7,804 nucleotides of DNA, taken from the NCBI GenBank assembly GCA_023431045.1, contig JAEYXZ010000103.1, positions 1 to 7,804 on the forward strand, in the 5' to 3' direction. Both the position numbers and the translations under genes were made by a program. The DNA comes from Bacillota bacterium (GTDB taxonomy: Bacteria; Bacillota_I; Bacilli_A; Acholeplasmatales; Acholeplasmataceae). Under the pieces are notes generated by a model. The model was not told where the DNA came from, searched no databases, and saw nothing but the letters and a program-made list of their open reading frames with translations. Shown one piece after another: positions 1 through 6,784 of this stretch. Every line of letters starts with the position of its first letter. The first letter of the stretch is position 1.

Positions 1-1318
1 ATTGTACGTTAATAATTCTTTCAGCAGCTGGTTTACCAACGATATTAGCTGGTGAAATGAAATTGATTTGTGGAGCTTGTTCATCTAAATTTAGATCAAC
101 TTCAGCTTGATTAGTACCATCATCGAATCTTAAGACATAATCCTTAGCTTTATCAAGTGCATTTTCTTCGCTTAAGTTAATAACGAAATCAGAAGCAGTA
201 GATGCATTTGGAGCAAAGTCTAATCTAAGAATATCAATTGGTGAACCGTAAGTTTCTGCACCAGTCTTTTCAACAAGTTCAAACCAACCAACCATTTCTG
301 CCATAGCAGCAGCTTTATTAGCAGGTTCTGCAGCAGCATAGAGGTTAGTCACTTGTGCTGATAACTTAACAAAGATTGTTTGAGGATTTTTTGCATAAGT
401 ACCAGATAATCCAGAAGCTTCATTCTTAAATGGAATGATACGGAATGTGAATGCTTCTGCAACGAATACTGAGAAATCATCTCCGTATAGTACGTTATCA
501 TTTACAGTGTAGGCATCACCTTTTGAGTAGACCCATGCAAATGCAACAGAACCAGCAGCAGCGGTGTTACCACCAAATGCACTTCTTAATTTAACGTCGC
601 CTGTCTTTTTGTTAGCGTCTCCACCAGCATAGATTAAGAATCCAGCATCTTTAATGCCGTCTTCAGCATCTGGTGTTGCAGTTAACATCGCAACTTTCAC
701 ATTAGCTCCGGTTGTTGTTTTACCACCGTTTTCAAATACTTGTGCTGGACTACCCCATTCAGCCCCTGGCATATCCCAACCACTCCAGTGGTGGATACCG
801 ATATTTTCTTCATAACTACCGGATGGATCAAAATAAACTAGAAGCATATTGTGTTTTGTAGGATCTGCAACAAAGTATGATTGACCATTATCTTTGTCTG
901 CACCTTGGAACACGTAAACATGGAGTGTTTCACCTGCTTTTACTAAATTCTTAGGTATTTCCACGTTATTTGTCTTCTTAGTACCGTTTCCATTAACATA
1001 ATCCCAGTCCATCGTACCTTCAGCGGGACCAAGAGCTGCAATGAAACCGTATGTTGATTCATCTGTTGATTCGACTTCAAGTACACCATTAAAGGTGAAT
1101 ACTGCACCGAAATCATCTAGTTCAGCATCACGAGGTTTCCAAACGTTATTACCCCATTCAGCTGTACCCCAAGTCCATGCATGCAAGTTTGCATAATTAC
1201 TATCCCATGCTTTGTAATGAATTACAACAGTACCAGCTTGTCCTGGTTCCGCAAAGAGCATAGGAAGAGTAAGCACAAATGCAGCAAAAACTAATAAAGA
1301 TAAGATAATCTTTTTCAT
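1..1318 (-). CDS. Secreted protein with tandem CBM41/PUD-like starch-binding modules, probable pullulanase/amylase N-terminus (partial)
   Basis: An open frame of 439 codons runs from ATG at 1318 to the left edge without a stop, so the C-terminus is missing. The start is set by AGGAGGG at 1323-1329. Residues 1-23 form a signal peptide (MKK, hydrophobic core, LFA before Glu24), so the protein is exported. Two modules resemble the pullulanase-associated domain (CBM41), which binds alpha-glucans. The first spans about 28-150 and opens with VVIHYKAWD and the Trp-rich HAWTWG. The second spans about 158-295 with LLVYFDPSGSY, HHWSGWD and DAGFLIYAGGD. Residues about 310-410 look like an E-set/N-domain beta module. 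From about 414 (QAPQINFISP) another beta domain seems to begin. No GH13 catalytic motif lies within the window. In known families this layout usually precedes a GH13 pullulanase or amylopullulanase domain, but that part is unseen. It is divergent from the pullulanase gene and shares its operator region. Secretion and CBM41 are well supported; the catalytic identity is inference. Confidence 0.8.
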   Translation of the reverse strand, partial: MKKIILSLLVFAAFVLTLPMLFAEPGQAGTVVIHYKAWDSNYANLHAWTWGTAEWGNNVWKPRDAELDDFGAVFTFNGVLEVESTDESTYGFIAALGPAEGTMDWDYVNGNGTKKTNNVEIPKNLVKAGETLHVYVFQGADKDNGQSYFVADPTKHNMLLVYFDPSGSYEENIGIHHWSGWDMPGAEWGSPAQVFENGGKTTTGANVKVAMLTATPDAEDGIKDAGFLIYAGGDANKKTGDVKLRSAFGGNTAAAGSVAFAWVYSKGDAYTVNDNVLYGDDFSVFVAEAFTFRIIPFKNEASGLSGTYAKNPQTIFVKLSAQVTNLYAAAEPANKAAAMAEMVGWFELVEKTGAETYGSPIDILRLDFAPNASTASDFVINLSEENALDKAKDYVLRFDDGTNQAEVDLNLDEQAPQINFISPANIVGKPAAERIINVQ

Positions 1319-1357
1319 TTTACCCTCCTAATAAGTATAGATTTGTATCATCTTACG

Positions 1358-1385
1358 ATTAAAGTCTATCACAACGAGTTATCAA
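1358..1385 (-). promoter_or_regulatory. Sigma-A-like promoter of the leftward CBM41 gene
   Basis: Read on the minus strand, TTGATA (1385-1380, 5/6 match to TTGACA) is separated by 16 nt from TTTAAT (1363-1358, 5/6 match to TATAAT). Transcription would start near 1351, leaving a leader of about 30 nt that contains the AGGAGGG ribosome-binding site. The first operator-like box (1387-1398) lies one base upstream of the -35. Predicted by eye only. Confidence 0.55.
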
Positions 1386-1386
1386 A

Positions 1387-1442
1387 TGTAAACGCTTTAC
1401 TTATGTAATCACTATGCAAACGGTTTCTTATTGTAATCGCTA
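1387..1442. promoter_or_regulatory. Tandem 28-bp repeat with LacI-family (CcpA/MalR-like) operator boxes
   Basis: Two adjacent 28-bp units, 1387-1414 and 1415-1442, are identical at 21 of 28 positions with no gap. Each begins with a strong box (TGTAAACGCTTT; TGCAAACGGTTT) and carries, 17 bp later, a weaker relative (TGTAATCACTAT; TGTAATCGCTAT). The strong boxes have the AAACG core and inverted arms typical of CcpA cre sites and MalR-type operators of the LacI family. They lie between the divergent promoters of two glucan-degrading genes: next to the -35 of the leftward gene and reaching the expected -35 position of the rightward one. Carbohydrate-responsive control of both genes is a likely inference. 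Which regulator binds cannot be read from the DNA. Confidence 0.65.
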
Positions 1443-1450
1443 TCATCTAT

Positions 1451-1462
1451 TTAGTTAACTAA
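1451..1462. repeat. Perfect 12-bp palindrome next to the pullulanase -10
   Basis: TTAGTTAACTAA is its own reverse complement and ends two bases before the TATAAT at 1465. Its position in the promoter spacer would suit a dimeric regulator. It is unlike the neighbouring AAACG boxes, and a 12-bp AT-rich palindrome may also be chance. Confidence 0.35.
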
Positions 1463-1464
1463 TA

Positions 1465-1470
1465 TATAAT
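1465..1470 (+). promoter_or_regulatory. Candidate -10 element of the pullulanase gene
   Basis: A perfect TATAAT lies 22 bp upstream of the pullulanase ATG. Start of transcription near 1477 would leave a short leader just long enough for the ribosome-binding site. Nothing at 1441-1448 resembles TTGACA, so this promoter would be weak alone or depend on an activator. The region is AT-rich, which lowers the weight of a single hexamer. Confidence 0.45.
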
Positions 1471-1478
1471 GTTACTGC

Positions 1479-1486
1479 GAGGAGGT
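1479..1486 (+). promoter_or_regulatory. Ribosome-binding site that fixes the pullulanase start
   Basis: GAGGAGGT lies 6 nt before the ATG at 1493. An in-frame ATG at 1469 lies inside the TATAAT region and upstream of this site, and would place non-signal residues before the MKK signal peptide. The start is therefore 1493. Confidence 0.85.
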
Positions 1487-1492
1487 TTAGAA

Positions 1493-4459
1493 ATGAAAAA
1501 AATCGGATTAATAGTTTTTGTTCTATTAATTGCATTAGTGACTTCATTAACGACTATGGCAGCAGACGAACTTGATACACTTGTTGTCCACTATTTTCGT
1601 TATGATGGTATATATAATAAAGATGGAGAAAATTACTTTTTACATTTATGGCAGAAAGAACCAACCGATAAAGGTGGGATAGACCATCAATTTGGTATCG
1701 TTCCTGATCAATACGGTGTATCCTTAACGGTTGATATGACGGATCCCACTAATAATGTTGTTGATTCAACACGACTAGGATTAATTGTAAAACATAAAAG
1801 CGGTTGGCCGGCAAATCAATATCGTGAACCAGGTGATGACCGCTTTATCTATGTTTCAGATATTGAAGTTGTTGGTGGTGTTGGACATGTCTATATTGTT
1901 CAGTCTGATCTAAATATTGGAACATCAAGTGAAGATTTAGCTAACAACATTCCAGATTATCGTCCAAAAATTATTACCGCTATATTTAATGATAGTCAAG
2001 ATATTGTCATTACATTATCGCATGTGGGCAGTTCATATACTCTTTATGCGGATAATGTGAATGTTAAATCTGGCGTTGTAACAAGCCAGTCAATGACAAT
2101 TTCCGTGCAAAACATTGATATTTCAAAGACTTATGAAATTGAAGTTGAGTTTGACGATACAACATCAAGAAAATTCGTTTCAATGAATGGGCTTTATAAT
2201 ACCCCAGAATTTGAAGAAGCCTTCACTTTTACGGGTGAACTTGGTTCTATTTATACTAAAGCTGAAACAACATTCAGACTTTGGGCTCCGATCTCACAAG
2301 CTGTAACGCTTAATCTATACGAACAAGGTCACCCACAGTATGATCGTTTGGGTAATCCAAGTACTGAAACAACACCTTATGCAACCTATAATTTAGAAAA
2401 GATTGAAAAGGGTGCATGGGAAGTTGTTGTTGATGGTGATTTAGATGGCAAGTATTACACTTTCACTGTTGAGAATAATGAGATAGAAAATGAAGTGACA
2501 GACCCATATTCATACTCAACCGGTGCTAATGGTCTGCGTAGTATGGTCGTTAATTTTGAAAAGACGAATCCTGCTTATTGGGAATTTGATGAAAGACCAA
2601 GAACGATTAAGAATTTTACAGACTATATCGTTTGGGAGTTACATGTCAGAGATTTAACAACCCATTCATCATGGAATGGTAATGAAGCATATCGTGGTAA
2701 ATTCTTAGGATTAACTCAAGGTGGTACAACATACACTGAAAACGGTGTGACTGTATCAACTGGACTTGATCATATTGATGAATTAGGGGTTAATGCGGTT
2801 CAATTATTACCAATCTTTGATTTTGGTTATATTGATGAAGTTGAAGTATTTAAAAATCCTTTATATCCTAATACATTTAACTGGGGCTACATGCCTTATC
2901 ATTTCAATACACTTCAAGGTTCATATTCCTCAAATCCATTTGATGGATATGTCAGAATGTATGAGTTTAAACAAGCAGTTCAAGCACTACATTTACGTGA
3001 TATTCGTGTGATTATGGACGTTGTATATAATCACACCGGAGAATCTGGAAATTCTAATTTTAACAAGATTGTACCAGGGTATTATCATCGTTTAAATCAA
3101 GATGGTGGATTCTCTAATGGTTCTGGAACAGGTAACGAAATGGCTTCTGAACGAAGTATGGTTAGAAAATTCATGGTTGATTCAACTGAATATTTAGCAA
3201 CTGAATATCACTTATCTGGTTTTAGATTTGACTTAATGGCATTACATGATATTGAAACAATGAATGCAATTAGAGAAAAAATGGATGAAATAGATCCAAC
3301 GATCGTCCTATACGGTGAACCGTGGGCTGGTGGAGATACAACTTTAAAAGGAACCGATGCTGCTGGTATGACTAATACCAATAATTGGAATAATAAGCAA
3401 GTTTTACTCCTTGATAATGTTGGTGCATTTAATGACACAACAAGAGATGCAATCAAAGGTAAACCTGATGATACAAGTAAAGGATTTGTTCAAGGTGATA
3501 CAAACTATGACCGCGTTCAAGCGGTTCAATATGGTATCGCTGGTGGGGTATCTGGTTTTTCTAATGTCAGTACATGGCATGGAGACCCTAATAAACATAT
3601 TATTTATGTAAGTGCTCATGATAATTTAACACTTCATGATAAATTACATCGTTCAGGTGTCACGAATGTTGATAAGAAGAAATTGATGCAAATTCAAGCA
3701 AACGCGATTGTCTTAACCTCTCAAGGTATACCATTCTTACACGCAGGAGTTGAATTCATGCGTTCTAAACCAGACACATCCGGTGGATTTGTCCATAACT
3801 CATACGAATCACCTGATAGTGTTAATCAACTCAACTGGTCAAGAAAATTAAGATTTAATGATGTCTTTGAATACTATAAGGCATTAATTGCAATCCGCAA
3901 GACTTATCCACAATTTAGAATGAGTTCTGCAAGTGAAATTCAAGATCGATTATCATTCTTAACCACTCATGATCATTATGATGATTTCAAATCAATCGCA
4001 TTTAAAATTGAAGGTATAGATAATCAATCCGATATTGTCGTCATCCATTCAGGTAATATTACCGGATTAACGACTTTAACTCTAAGTGATGGTAAAACTT
4101 ATCAGTTGTTAACTTCTTATCTAAGTACTGATTTAGATGGCTTAGGAGAAGTAACTGGTTCATTGTTTGCAGTTAATAATACGACATCCATTTATGTTGA
4201 AATAAAGGATGATATGGATGATATATCAATTATTGAAAACACTGTAACAATCGCAAAAGATGCAAATTTCGATGAGCTATCCAATGTGACTGTTGGAACT
4301 GGTGTGACAGCATATGCGACCGATATCGATACAAGTGTTCCAGGAACATATATTGTTGCAGTATCAGCCTATGATTACTTAGGTCGTGAAAAACAACTCT
4401 ACTACACCTTAGTCGTGACAGGAAATAATCCAAATATTTCCTTTGGAGGTCTCTCATGA
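1493..4459 (+). CDS. pulA: Secreted type I pullulanase (GH13_14-like), CBM41-CBM48-GH13-Ig
   Basis: A 988-residue enzyme that hydrolyses alpha-1,6 branch links of pullulan, glycogen or branched limit dextrins outside the cell. Residues 1-23 are a signal peptide (TMA before Ala24). A CBM41 starch-binding module follows at about 28-147 (LVVHYFRYDG, FLHLW), then a beta module at about 157-230 and a CBM48/E-set at about 249-355 (FRLWAP). The catalytic barrel starts near 370 (VWELHVRD) and holds the type I pullulanase signature FNWGY at 462-466, a variant of YNWGY. Region I is DVVYNHTG (509-516), region II FRFD with nucleophile Asp580, region III GEPW with acid/base Glu609, and region IV HDN with Asp710. 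All three catalytic carboxylates are present. After a beta domain, residues about 909-977 form a DUF5011-like Ig fold (DTSVPGTY). There is no wall anchor, lipobox or C-terminal membrane helix, so the enzyme is probably released or held only by binding. It ends in TGA, overlapping the next gene. The family call is firm. Confidence 0.96.
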   Translation: MKKIGLIVFVLLIALVTSLTTMAADELDTLVVHYFRYDGIYNKDGENYFLHLWQKEPTDKGGIDHQFGIVPDQYGVSLTVDMTDPTNNVVDSTRLGLIVKHKSGWPANQYREPGDDRFIYVSDIEVVGGVGHVYIVQSDLNIGTSSEDLANNIPDYRPKIITAIFNDSQDIVITLSHVGSSYTLYADNVNVKSGVVTSQSMTISVQNIDISKTYEIEVEFDDTTSRKFVSMNGLYNTPEFEEAFTFTGELGSIYTKAETTFRLWAPISQAVTLNLYEQGHPQYDRLGNPSTETTPYATYNLEKIEKGAWEVVVDGDLDGKYYTFTVENNEIENEVTDPYSYSTGANGLRSMVVNFEKTNPAYWEFDERPRTIKNFTDYIVWELHVRDLTTHSSWNGNEAYRGKFLGLTQGGTTYTENGVTVSTGLDHIDELGVNAVQLLPIFDFGYIDEVEVFKNPLYPNTFNWGYMPYHFNTLQGSYSSNPFDGYVRMYEFKQAVQALHLRDIRVIMDVVYNHTGESGNSNFNKIVPGYYHRLNQDGGFSNGSGTGNEMASERSMVRKFMVDSTEYLATEYHLSGFRFDLMALHDIETMNAIREKMDEIDPTIVLYGEPWAGGDTTLKGTDAAGMTNTNNWNNKQVLLLDNVGAFNDTTRDAIKGKPDDTSKGFVQGDTNYDRVQAVQYGIAGGVSGFSNVSTWHGDPNKHIIYVSAHDNLTLHDKLHRSGVTNVDKKKLMQIQANAIVLTSQGIPFLHAGVEFMRSKPDTSGGFVHNSYESPDSVNQLNWSRKLRFNDVFEYYKALIAIRKTYPQFRMSSASEIQDRLSFLTTHDHYDDFKSIAFKIEGIDNQSDIVVIHSGNITGLTTLTLSDGKTYQLLTSYLSTDLDGLGEVTGSLFAVNNTTSIYVEIKDDMDDISIIENTVTIAKDANFDELSNVTVGTGVTAYATDIDTSVPGTYIVAVSAYDYLGREKQLYYTLVVTGNNPNISFGGLS
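4445..4450 (+). promoter_or_regulatory. Internal ribosome-binding site for the coupled lipoprotein
   Basis: GGAGGT sits inside the last codons of the pullulanase gene, 5 nt before the ATG at 4456. With the ATGA stop/start overlap it supports translational coupling and confirms the lipoprotein start. Confidence 0.8.
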
Positions 4460-4836
4460 GAAAAATCATTTGGGTATTCATGTTCATCATCGTTTCATTA
4501 TTAGTTGCTTGTGATCCACAAGAAGTTGTGGATGAAAAAGTTGTTGCAACCGTAGCATCAGAGAATCTAAATGGATATATGCTTGTTGTTGATGTTGAAG
4601 TTGAGGGTAAAGTTACCTCAATGGCTATGTTAAAAGAAACCATCACACAAGTATCAAACGGAATTTATGCGAAATACCAAGCACAATTTGGTACGGAAAC
4701 ATATACCTTAATCTTTAATGTGTATAAAGATATGGAATCTGAAGATAGTCCTTTCTATGGCTCAATTGGCTATAAAGTTAACGCAAGCATCGATATGCCT
4801 GGGTTATCACTCATCAAGAATAATCTAAAATTCTAA
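4456..4836 (+). CDS. Small lipoprotein of unknown function, coupled to pullulanase
   Basis: A 126-residue protein whose first residues are a lipoprotein signal peptide: MRK, a hydrophobic stretch (IIWVFMFIIVSLL) and the lipobox LVAC with lipidated Cys19. The mature part of about 107 residues is predicted to sit on the outer face of the membrane. It alternates short polar and hydrophobic stretches suggestive of beta strands (YMLVVDVEVEG, TYTLIFNVY, GSIGYKVNASID) and ends NLKF. It has no second membrane segment and no cysteine besides Cys19, and I recognise no family or catalytic motif. Its ATG overlaps the pullulanase TGA (ATGA) and the GGAGGT site lies within the pullulanase gene, so the two are made together from one mRNA, which ends at the hairpin at 4862-4901. 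A role as a surface partner of the pullulanase, or in glucan binding, is only inference from position. Confidence 0.85.
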   Translation: MRKIIWVFMFIIVSLLVACDPQEVVDEKVVATVASENLNGYMLVVDVEVEGKVTSMAMLKETITQVSNGIYAKYQAQFGTETYTLIFNVYKDMESEDSPFYGSIGYKVNASIDMPGLSLIKNNLKF

Positions 4837-4861
4837 TCAAAAACAAAAGTTTCATAAACAA

Positions 4862-4901
4862 AAAAACACCTCGATACAGTTTACGTTATTGAGGTGTTTT
4901 T
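4862..4901. terminator. Bidirectional intrinsic terminator between convergent genes
   Basis: A 15-bp stem (4862-4876 with 4887-4901, one G-T wobble) around the core CACCTC/GAGGTG encloses a 10-nt loop. The right arm ends in a T run for plus-strand transcripts, and the A run on the left (about 4861-4866) gives a T run on the minus strand. It follows the lipoprotein stop by 25 bp on one side and the amylase stop by about 31 bp on the other, so it can end both units. Confidence 0.88.
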
Positions 4902-4932
4902 ATTTAATATATTAAGGATAAATAAATGTAGT

Positions 4933-6690
4933 TTATATGTATGAACTAATTAAACTAGGGTCAATTGTGACAATTAATGTTCCAAACGCAGGAATAGTTA
5001 AGCTATTACCATAAAGATATTCTAAGAAACTGATATCGACTACCCTAGCATCATCCGATAAATTATGAATAACAAGAACAGCTTGTTCGACGTCTTCATA
5101 TTGATAATATCTAACATATCCTTGAGTGAATGTCGTACTATCTTTCCATTTTTCAAAATAGTTACCATACATGAGTGCCGGATTATTACGTCTAACCTCA
5201 ATGATATCTTTATAATGATTTAATAATGAGTTTGGATTTGCTAATTGACTAGCAACAGAATCTGCTGCATCCGAGCCATCATAAGCTGTTAACCAAGTGG
5301 TTTGTTTAGAACTATCACCCCAAATAAATGGAGCTCTGCGATATTGATCATAAACGGTACCTTGACCATGAGGATTAATACCTTCGTATTTGGTTCCAGT
5401 CATGCCTAATTCTTCACCATAATAAATGTGTGGAGAACCTGGTAATGTCAAATAAACGGAAGCTGATTGTTTAAGTTTTTCTAATCCATTAATGCCTTGG
5501 AAAATACCGTTTGAAGCGTAACGATCGATATCATGATTTGAGATAAATGGCGCATCAACGAAATTGAGATTAAAACCTCTAAATGTGTTATATGCTCTTT
5601 CTAGATTAGAGGACAATAAATGGCGATCAGATTGTTCACCAACTTTACCTAAAATTTCACCAGCTACATAGAAATTAAATAGTGAATCAAGTGGTTGATA
5701 GTAATTGTCGACTGCTTGATATGAGTAATCAAAGATTTCAGCAATTAGATAAGCATCTGGATCAATCTCTTTGACAAATGCATTAATACCTGCTAAGAAG
5801 ACGATGTTTTTAACTTCTGGTGCGGTTTCTCCTGGCTTTTCAAAGAAGTGTTTAGCTGCATCAAATCTAAATCCATGAATGCCTTTATTAAGCCAAAATT
5901 CCATGATATCTTTAATTTCATCAACAACTTCAGGGTTTGCTAAATTTAAATCTACCATACCACCAGGGAATGTTCTAAATGCGGATGATGGGGTGGTCCA
6001 AATATAGTAGTCACGATACTCTGATTCAAGATTAGAACTTGCATCAATATACCAAGGATGTGTATCAGAAGTATGATTGATGACAAGATCCATAACAACT
6101 TCAATACCACGTGAGTTTGCTTCCGAAATGAGGTTTTCATAATCAGCCATTGTACCATACTCTGGATTGACATCATAGTAATCCTTGATTCGATAACCGT
6201 GGTATGATCCCCAATCTAAATCGGTTGTATTAACTGGTAACATCCATATCGCAGTGATACCTAAATCTTCTAAGTAATCAAGGTTTTGAGTCACTCCATT
6301 GAAATCCCCAACGCCATCACCATCACTATCAGCAAAACTTCTGACAAAGATTTGATAATAAACATCATTTCGAGGATTTACATTAGCTAAATCTTCACTT
6401 TGGTTATACCATAACGCATAAAGGGTAATATCTGATGAAATGATGGTATTAAAATCAAATTCAGCTGCTTCATTATTGAAATACCAATATACGAATTCAT
6501 AATCTATTTTTGCTGGATCATTTGGCTTGGTAACTTTATTTCCTTCAATAACTTCTTGACTCGATACTAATGTACCACCTTGAGTGTCAAAAGTGACTGT
6601 AAAGGTTTTTTCACTAGGTGTTACTGGTGTACATGCAAAGAGGATAAAAACAAGTATTGCTGTAACCATTAACTGATAAATCTTTTTCAT
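4933..6690 (-). CDS. Lipid-anchored GH13 alpha-amylase/neopullulanase-type glucanase with InlB-like stalk repeat
   Basis: A 585-residue enzyme predicted to cleave alpha-1,4-glucans on the cell surface. The lipobox LFAC places the lipidated residue at Cys20. Residues about 28-94 match a Listeria-Bacteroides (Flg_new/InlB B-) repeat: VTFDTQGGT, then FVYWYFN, and DITLYALW at the end. The GH13 domain begins near 108. A calcium-type loop lies at 121-132 (DSDGDGVGDFNG). Region I is DLVINH (201-206), region V MVDLN (245-249), region II FRFD with nucleophile Asp277, region III AEIFD with acid/base Glu318, and region IV NHD with Asp387. All three catalytic residues are intact. The calcium loop and the MVDLN motif, close to MPDLN, point to the intermediary oligo-1,6-glucosidase/neopullulanase group (GH13_36-like), but the exact specificity is uncertain. 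A C-terminal beta domain (about 505-580) completes the fold. The start is supported by TAAGGAGG at 6701-6708, 10 nt upstream. The gene has its own promoter and ends at the shared terminator. Confidence 0.93.
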   Translation of the reverse strand: MKKIYQLMVTAILVFILFACTPVTPSEKTFTVTFDTQGGTLVSSQEVIEGNKVTKPNDPAKIDYEFVYWYFNNEAAEFDFNTIISSDITLYALWYNQSEDLANVNPRNDVYYQIFVRSFADSDGDGVGDFNGVTQNLDYLEDLGITAIWMLPVNTTDLDWGSYHGYRIKDYYDVNPEYGTMADYENLISEANSRGIEVVMDLVINHTSDTHPWYIDASSNLESEYRDYYIWTTPSSAFRTFPGGMVDLNLANPEVVDEIKDIMEFWLNKGIHGFRFDAAKHFFEKPGETAPEVKNIVFLAGINAFVKEIDPDAYLIAEIFDYSYQAVDNYYQPLDSLFNFYVAGEILGKVGEQSDRHLLSSNLERAYNTFRGFNLNFVDAPFISNHDIDRYASNGIFQGINGLEKLKQSASVYLTLPGSPHIYYGEELGMTGTKYEGINPHGQGTVYDQYRRAPFIWGDSSKQTTWLTAYDGSDAADSVASQLANPNSLLNHYKDIIEVRRNNPALMYGNYFEKWKDSTTFTQGYVRYYQYEDVEQAVLVIHNLSDDARVVDISFLEYLYGNSLTIPAFGTLIVTIDPSLISSYI

Positions 6691-6733
6691 ATAAACATAT
6701 CCTCCTTAGGTATATACATGACTTAGTAACCAC

Positions 6734-6761
6734 AATATACCATAAAAAAAGCGATTATGAA
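6734..6761 (-). promoter_or_regulatory. Candidate promoter of the amylase gene
   Basis: On the minus strand TTCATA (6761-6756, 4/6 to consensus) and TATATT (6739-6734, 5/6) are 16 nt apart. Transcription would begin near 6727 with a leader of about 36 nt. The -35 lies in the loop of the preceding terminator hairpin, so the upstream terminator and the promoter overlap. The match is moderate and other AT-rich hexamers nearby cannot be excluded. Confidence 0.4.
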
Positions 6762-6769
6762 ATCGCTTT
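6744..6769 (-). terminator. Intrinsic terminator of the DUF1189-containing operon
   Basis: A perfect 9-bp stem (AAAGCGATT at 6748-6756 with AATCGCTTT at 6761-6769) with a 4-nt loop is followed on the minus strand by seven T residues (6750-6744, partly within the stem). It lies about 47 bp past the stop of the DUF1189 gene and upstream of the amylase ATG. It should end transcription arriving from the right and so separate the amylase from that operon. It might also act as an attenuator in an amylase leader if transcription began further upstream. Confidence 0.75.
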
Positions 6770-6784
6770 ACTTAAGTTCCTTTG

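Noticed and set aside
1387..1442. CRISPR array or recombination att site suggested by the 28-bp repeat
   Set aside because: There are only two abutting, diverged units without spacers, no cas genes, and no integrase or mobile-element genes nearby. Their content matches regulatory boxes.
1469..1492. Upstream in-frame ATG extending the pullulanase by 8 residues
   Set aside because: It lies inside the TATAAT region and before the GAGGAGGT site, and would put MLLRGGLE ahead of a normal MKK signal peptide. The start at 1493 fits better.
1319..1492. Riboswitch or other structured RNA in the divergent intergenic region
   Set aside because: The repeats are short DNA operator-like boxes upstream of both predicted starts. 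The leaders are too short and I see no stable hairpin with a T run.
2793..3619. Several short open frames on both strands inside the pullulanase gene
   Set aside because: All overlap the catalytic domain in other frames, lack convincing ribosome-binding sites and show no family features.
4208..4230. Short GATGATAT direct repeat near the pullulanase 3' end
   Set aside because: It simply encodes the acidic Asp-rich linker before the Ig-like domain and has too few copies to count as a functional repeat.
4230..4646. 138-codon open frame on the minus strand across the pullulanase/lipoprotein junction
   Set aside because: It is antisense to two well-supported coding regions, has low-complexity Ser/Thr/His/Leu-rich content and no recognisable family. 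It is a shadow frame.
5952..6176. Short minus-strand frame inside the amylase gene
   Set aside because: It lies out of frame within the conserved GH13 regions and is explained by the amylase coding sequence.
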